Source: Paenibacillus paeoniae (GTDB lineage Bacteria > Bacillota > Bacilli > Paenibacillales > Paenibacillaceae). Taken from it: a DNA stretch of 64,000 bases. A model generated the notes under the pieces. That model made no database searches. It was not told the origin of the DNA and saw nothing but the letters and a program-made list of their open reading frames with translations. Below are positions 61,373 through 64,000 of this stretch, one piece after another. The translations under genes and the position numbers were made by a program. The first letter of the stretch is position 1; the number at the start of each line of letters is the position of its first letter. The stretch is from positions 2,631,622 through 2,695,621 of the forward strand of contig NZ_QUBQ01000001.1 in NCBI RefSeq assembly GCF_003388735.1, in the 5' to 3' direction.

Positions 61373-61422
61373 CGAGCGAAAAGCCTGGTTCTTCAGCTGC
61401 AGCGATTATAGGTTTCGCCTAA
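61373..61422 (-). pseudogene. SLH-domain micro-remnant
   Basis: The reverse strand reads AKPIIAAAEEPGF, the counterpart of WAKPMIAAAEEQGLIKG in the third SLH repeat of the protein at 34487. The two DNA segments align over about 36 bp with few differences. The surrounding 61305-61511 contains no other coding signal. Confidence 0.45.
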
Positions 61423-61511
61423 GGCGAGTTTTGCTTCTTATAGGCCAAGCGAAAATCTAAACGATTTCCATTTTATCTTCTTCGATTGTAATAAAAAATA
61501 AATAATAGTAG

Positions 61512-62636
61512 TTACTCGCTTATGGCTTTTTCAACCGCATAGTCTTCTAGGTGAATATCTACCTGTTGATTCATCGCTAACTTGGCTAGCTGCTCTCCCA
61601 GAAAGGGTCCCATCGTTAATCCAGATGAACCCAACCCATTAGCAACAATAAGTTTATTCCATCCGGGAACCCTCCCTAGCACTGGAAGAAAATCCGCAGT
61701 AAATGGACGGAATCCTACTCTTATCTCATTTAGGCTGCAATCCGCAAGACCGGCAGCTGTTTGTAGACCTTTATTTAATAATTCTTGCATTCCACCTGCG
61801 GTTATAGAAGTATCGTATCCTACGACATCATTTTCATGAGTAGCGCCTATCACAATATTTTGATCAGCAAATGCAAGTAAATATTGATCTGTTGGCGGCA
61901 TGACAACAGGCCATTGCTCAGTATCATCTTGCCCGGTAAAATGCAAGTGCATAATTTGCGCCTTTTGATAACGTACATTGACCATTATCCCTAGCGGATG
62001 AAGCAGTTCATTGGACCAGGCACCTGCGCACACGATCACCTCATCAGCCCAGAATGTCTGTTGTCCTACTCTAACACAACTGATTTCATGATGATCATGC
62101 TCCAGAATAGCATTTCCCTCCATCATTTGTGCTCCATTAAGCTGTGCAGCTCTTAATAACGCTTCCCGCAATTGGCGTCCATCCACTCTTGCCGCACCCG
62201 ATACATGCAGAGCATGATAACCTTCCGACAATAATGGAAACTTCTCTTTCGCTTCACGATCCGTCAGCAGCGTAAGCTCGCCTATTTCAGGGGCGTCCTC
62301 TCTGCGAAGTTCCGCTCTTTCTTTGATCGCGAGCAGTTTATTCAAATCATCATGAATACATATCGCTCCAACTTTTGCATAGCCAGTCCCTACATTGCCC
62401 GCATCTTCCAACTCCTGAATAAGTGATGGATAGAAGCTTGCTCCCGCTTTCGCAAGACGATACCATGCCTTATTTCGGCGTTGTGACAACCACGGACAAA
62501 TAATCCCTGCTGCAGCATCTGTTGCTTGTCCTGCATCTTTACGATCTATAATGATGACATCAGCACCCAACTTACTTAGCTGATATGCCGCTGAAGCCCC
62601 TAAAATTCCTGCACCAATTACAATAACCTTTTTCAT
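61512..62636 (-). CDS. FAD-dependent amino-acid oxidase (DAO family)
   Basis: A 374-residue flavoprotein. Rossmann motif VIGAGILGASAAYQLSKLGADVIIIDR (7-33), AAGIICPWLSQRRNKAWY, VIVCAGAWSNELL, and a C-terminal FAD-binding stretch PVLGRVPGWNKLIVANGLGSSGLTMGPFLG. Members oxidise glycine, sarcosine or D-amino acids; the substrate is not shown by the sequence. It is transcribed alone. The start at 62636 is followed directly by MKKVIVIGAG. Confidence 0.88.
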   Translation of the reverse strand: MKKVIVIGAGILGASAAYQLSKLGADVIIIDRKDAGQATDAAAGIICPWLSQRRNKAWYRLAKAGASFYPSLIQELEDAGNVGTGYAKVGAICIHDDLNKLLAIKERAELRREDAPEIGELTLLTDREAKEKFPLLSEGYHALHVSGAARVDGRQLREALLRAAQLNGAQMMEGNAILEHDHHEISCVRVGQQTFWADEVIVCAGAWSNELLHPLGIMVNVRYQKAQIMHLHFTGQDDTEQWPVVMPPTDQYLLAFADQNIVIGATHENDVVGYDTSITAGGMQELLNKGLQTAAGLADCSLNEIRVGFRPFTADFLPVLGRVPGWNKLIVANGLGSSGLTMGPFLGEQLAKLAMNQQVDIHLEDYAVEKAISE

Positions 62637-62775
62637 TTCTGAAATCCTTTCTGCCGTGTATAGATTAAGTTTAATATACGTATTTCACACTTTTTTGAAC
62701 TTTTCCAATTTCATTATATCAAATAACAAATCATAACCTCAGTTTAATGGGTGTACGAATTCTAATTACATGGCT

Positions 62776-62824
62776 GACGAAAGCCAACTCGACGAGGACT
62801 TTTAGCGGTAAATTCGGAGGCCGT
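62776..62824. repeat. Dispersed repeat, copy C
   Basis: GACGAAAGCCAACTCGACGAG plus GACTTTTAGCGG matches copy A at 45761 over about 50 bp, with the hairpin arm at 52980 as a partial third copy. Confidence 0.6.
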
Positions 62825-62869
62825 GCTCGTTCGTTTGATTTAATTCTTCAAAGAATCCTTCACTTCCTG

Positions 62870-62940
62870 AGCGCTGGCGAACCCCAGACCTCCTCGCTGC
62901 CAGCGAAGCACTCTACCGCCATTACCACTCTCACTACCCC
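62870..62940 (-). other. tRNA-like sequence
   Basis: On the reverse strand GGTAGAGTG (D-arm end), anticodon arm CTTCG-CTGGCAG-CGAGG (anticodon GGC) and a GGTTCG T-loop. It shares the 16-mer GCCAGCGAAGC[GA]CTCT with the tRNA-like piece at 49409. The acceptor is poorly paired, so it is probably degenerate. Confidence 0.4.
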
Positions 62941-63033
62941 AATCTGAATTGCTTAAAGGACTTAAAAAAATAATTGCCAAATCCGAACTCATGAAATATA
63001 CTAATGTAAAATTATGTAATGGCGTGAAGTACA

Positions 63034-63088
63034 TGCCGCTTTGATTATGAGGAATCCCTTACGATTCCTAATCAAGGCGGCATTTTTA
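63034..63088 (+). terminator. Terminator-like hairpin upstream of 63105
   Basis: TGCCGC-TTGATT-GAGGAATC / GATTCCT-ATCAA-GCGGCA, then ATTTTTATTTT. It could end upstream transcription or attenuate the gene that follows 17 bp later. Confidence 0.7.
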
Positions 63089-63104
63089 TTTTCTAGATCG
63101 AAAG

Positions 63105-63773
63105 GTGGGAATAGTCATTAGGAGTTTTGAGACGAAAATGAACCATTGGCTTCACGATCAACTTGCTGTAGAAAAAAATCCGAGAAGACGCGAAATACTT
63201 CAGAAGGAAATTGGACACGGTACGAAAGAGTTTTTGAGAACGATATGGTATCCTGCTGTAGGGAACTTTAATCATCTGTATGCGGAATGGGAAGTTCGAG
63301 ATTATGGCAACCGATGCCGTTATCTAGATCTTACCTATATGCCCGGCGGAGCCAAAGGCTGCATCGAAATCCACGGTTACCGATCTCACGCCAGAGATAT
63401 CGAATCTTGGCGGTTCAGGGATTTGTGCAAAAAACAATCATACCTAGTGTTAGACGATTGGCTGTTCCTGCCTGTTGCATATTTATCGATTGAGGAAGAA
63501 CCGGAGATTATCAAGCAGATGGTTTTGTCTTTTATCGGTAAGTTTGTGTCCATGTCAACAAATCATTCGCTCAGTTGGATTGAAACAGAGACTTTACGGT
63601 TTGCGCGTAGTGTCATTCGACCTTTTCGCTCCGATGAACTTGCCTTGCACCTGAATCGATCCACTAGACATACGAGACGTATTTTAGACAGGCTTGTGGA
63701 AATGAGTGTTTTAATGGTTCACAATGAACAGCAGCGTTATCGCACCTATCAAGTGGTCAATCATGACCGTTAG
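63105..63773 (+). CDS. Protein with PD-(D/E)XK-like N-terminus and winged-HTH C-terminus
   Basis: A 222-residue protein. The region 45-120 reads YAEWEVRDYGNRCRYLDLTYMPGGAKGCIEIHGYRSHARDIESWRFRDLCKKQSYLVLDDWLFLPV. Its D...E-I-H layout followed by a helix and a strand resembles DUF559/Vsr-type endonuclease folds (D in YLDLTY, E in CIEIHG; the Lys position is His). The C-terminus (about 165-222: PFRSDELALHLNRSTRHTRRILDRLVEMSVLMVHNEQQRYRTYQV) is a winged HTH. The GTG at 63105 is used by default; ATG 63138 is the other option. Function unknown. Confidence 0.6.
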   Translation: MGIVIRSFETKMNHWLHDQLAVEKNPRRREILQKEIGHGTKEFLRTIWYPAVGNFNHLYAEWEVRDYGNRCRYLDLTYMPGGAKGCIEIHGYRSHARDIESWRFRDLCKKQSYLVLDDWLFLPVAYLSIEEEPEIIKQMVLSFIGKFVSMSTNHSLSWIETETLRFARSVIRPFRSDELALHLNRSTRHTRRILDRLVEMSVLMVHNEQQRYRTYQVVNHDR

Positions 63774-63912
63774 AACGAAAATAAAGTAATTTCAATTTGT
63801 ATATTGGACACTAATGACCATTAGAAGAATAATTCACGCTTTTTCTTGACAAATTCCTGGCTTATGGACATTTTGGACCTCTTTCAAGAAAGTGGACAAC
63901 ACATAACGTTAC

Positions 63913-64000
63913 TCATGCGATGGTTTTGTAGTACGCCTCTTCGAATCGAACGGGGGATAAATACCCCAGCGACCCATGGATTCGCTTCCGGTTGTAAAAG
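63913..64000 (-). mobile_element. 3' end of an IS3-family transposase (cut by window edge)
   Basis: The reverse strand ends with FYNRKRIHGSLGYLSPVRFEEAYYKTIA, the conserved IS3 OrfB C-terminus, stop TGA at 63913-63915. GTGTTGTCCACTTTCTTGAAAG and GGTCCAAAATGTCCA follow to about 63866 and are the probable terminal repeat. The rest of the element is outside the window. Confidence 0.85.

Overview
The window looks like a Paenibacillaceae chromosome (Bacillota, Paenibacillus-like). Evidence: three-repeat SLH surface proteins, many solute-binding lipoproteins, GGAGG-type ribosome binding sites, SigA-type promoters, moderate GC and a high density of regulators. It is an accessory-rich stretch of short operons, gene remnants, IS3 debris and duplicated surface-protein segments. 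The genus is an inference.

Layout. 1-2813 (-): two tandem orphan solute-binding lipoproteins and a truncated deaminase. 3004-5879 (+): a compact operon of two CxxC thioredoxin-like proteins around a peptidase-less ABC exporter, ending in a 60-residue, eight-Cys leaderless peptide that resembles laterosporulin-type (defensin-like) bacteriocins. A GntR/ABC-2 operon with its own operator follows (6092-7960) and may give immunity. 8059-13801: an Xre/membrane pair, a MarR-MFS-saccharopine-dehydrogenase-like unit, an acetate permease and a lipoprotein.

13967-25839 (-), with a divergent GntR/UTRA regulator: a ten-gene catabolic operon. It encodes a SIS protein, YjbQ, a complete sugar ABC importer, two paralogous 700-residue ADP-ribosylglycohydrolase-family proteins with an extra C-terminal region, a PfkB kinase with an unusual GGGN motif, a nucleoside hydrolase and ribokinase. 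The logic resembles an enlarged E. coli yegTUVW locus and suggests uptake and stepwise breakdown of a ribosylated or N-glycosidic compound.

27347-46598: SDR/MerR, ZinT with zinc-type operators, SDR-MFS/AraC, an alpha/beta hydrolase, a histidine kinase-regulator-RCC1/SLH operon, CPCC zinc-ribbon genes, AraC/SnoaL, an enoyl-CoA hydratase with its TetR repressor, and a PH-SHOCT protein. 46669-49302: a decayed IS3 element and a truncated second copy of the 3' half of the giant SLH gene at 54537-59555. Between the copies lie a BcrAB-like ABC system with its two-component system, and a tRNA-dihydrouridine synthase. 59970-64000: an ECF sigma/anti-sigma pair, an amino-acid oxidase, a possible PD-(D/E)XK-wHTH protein and the edge of another IS3 element. 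Small remnants (VOC, nitronate monooxygenase-like, aminoglycoside phosphotransferase-like, SLH) and two tRNA-like segments show ongoing decay.
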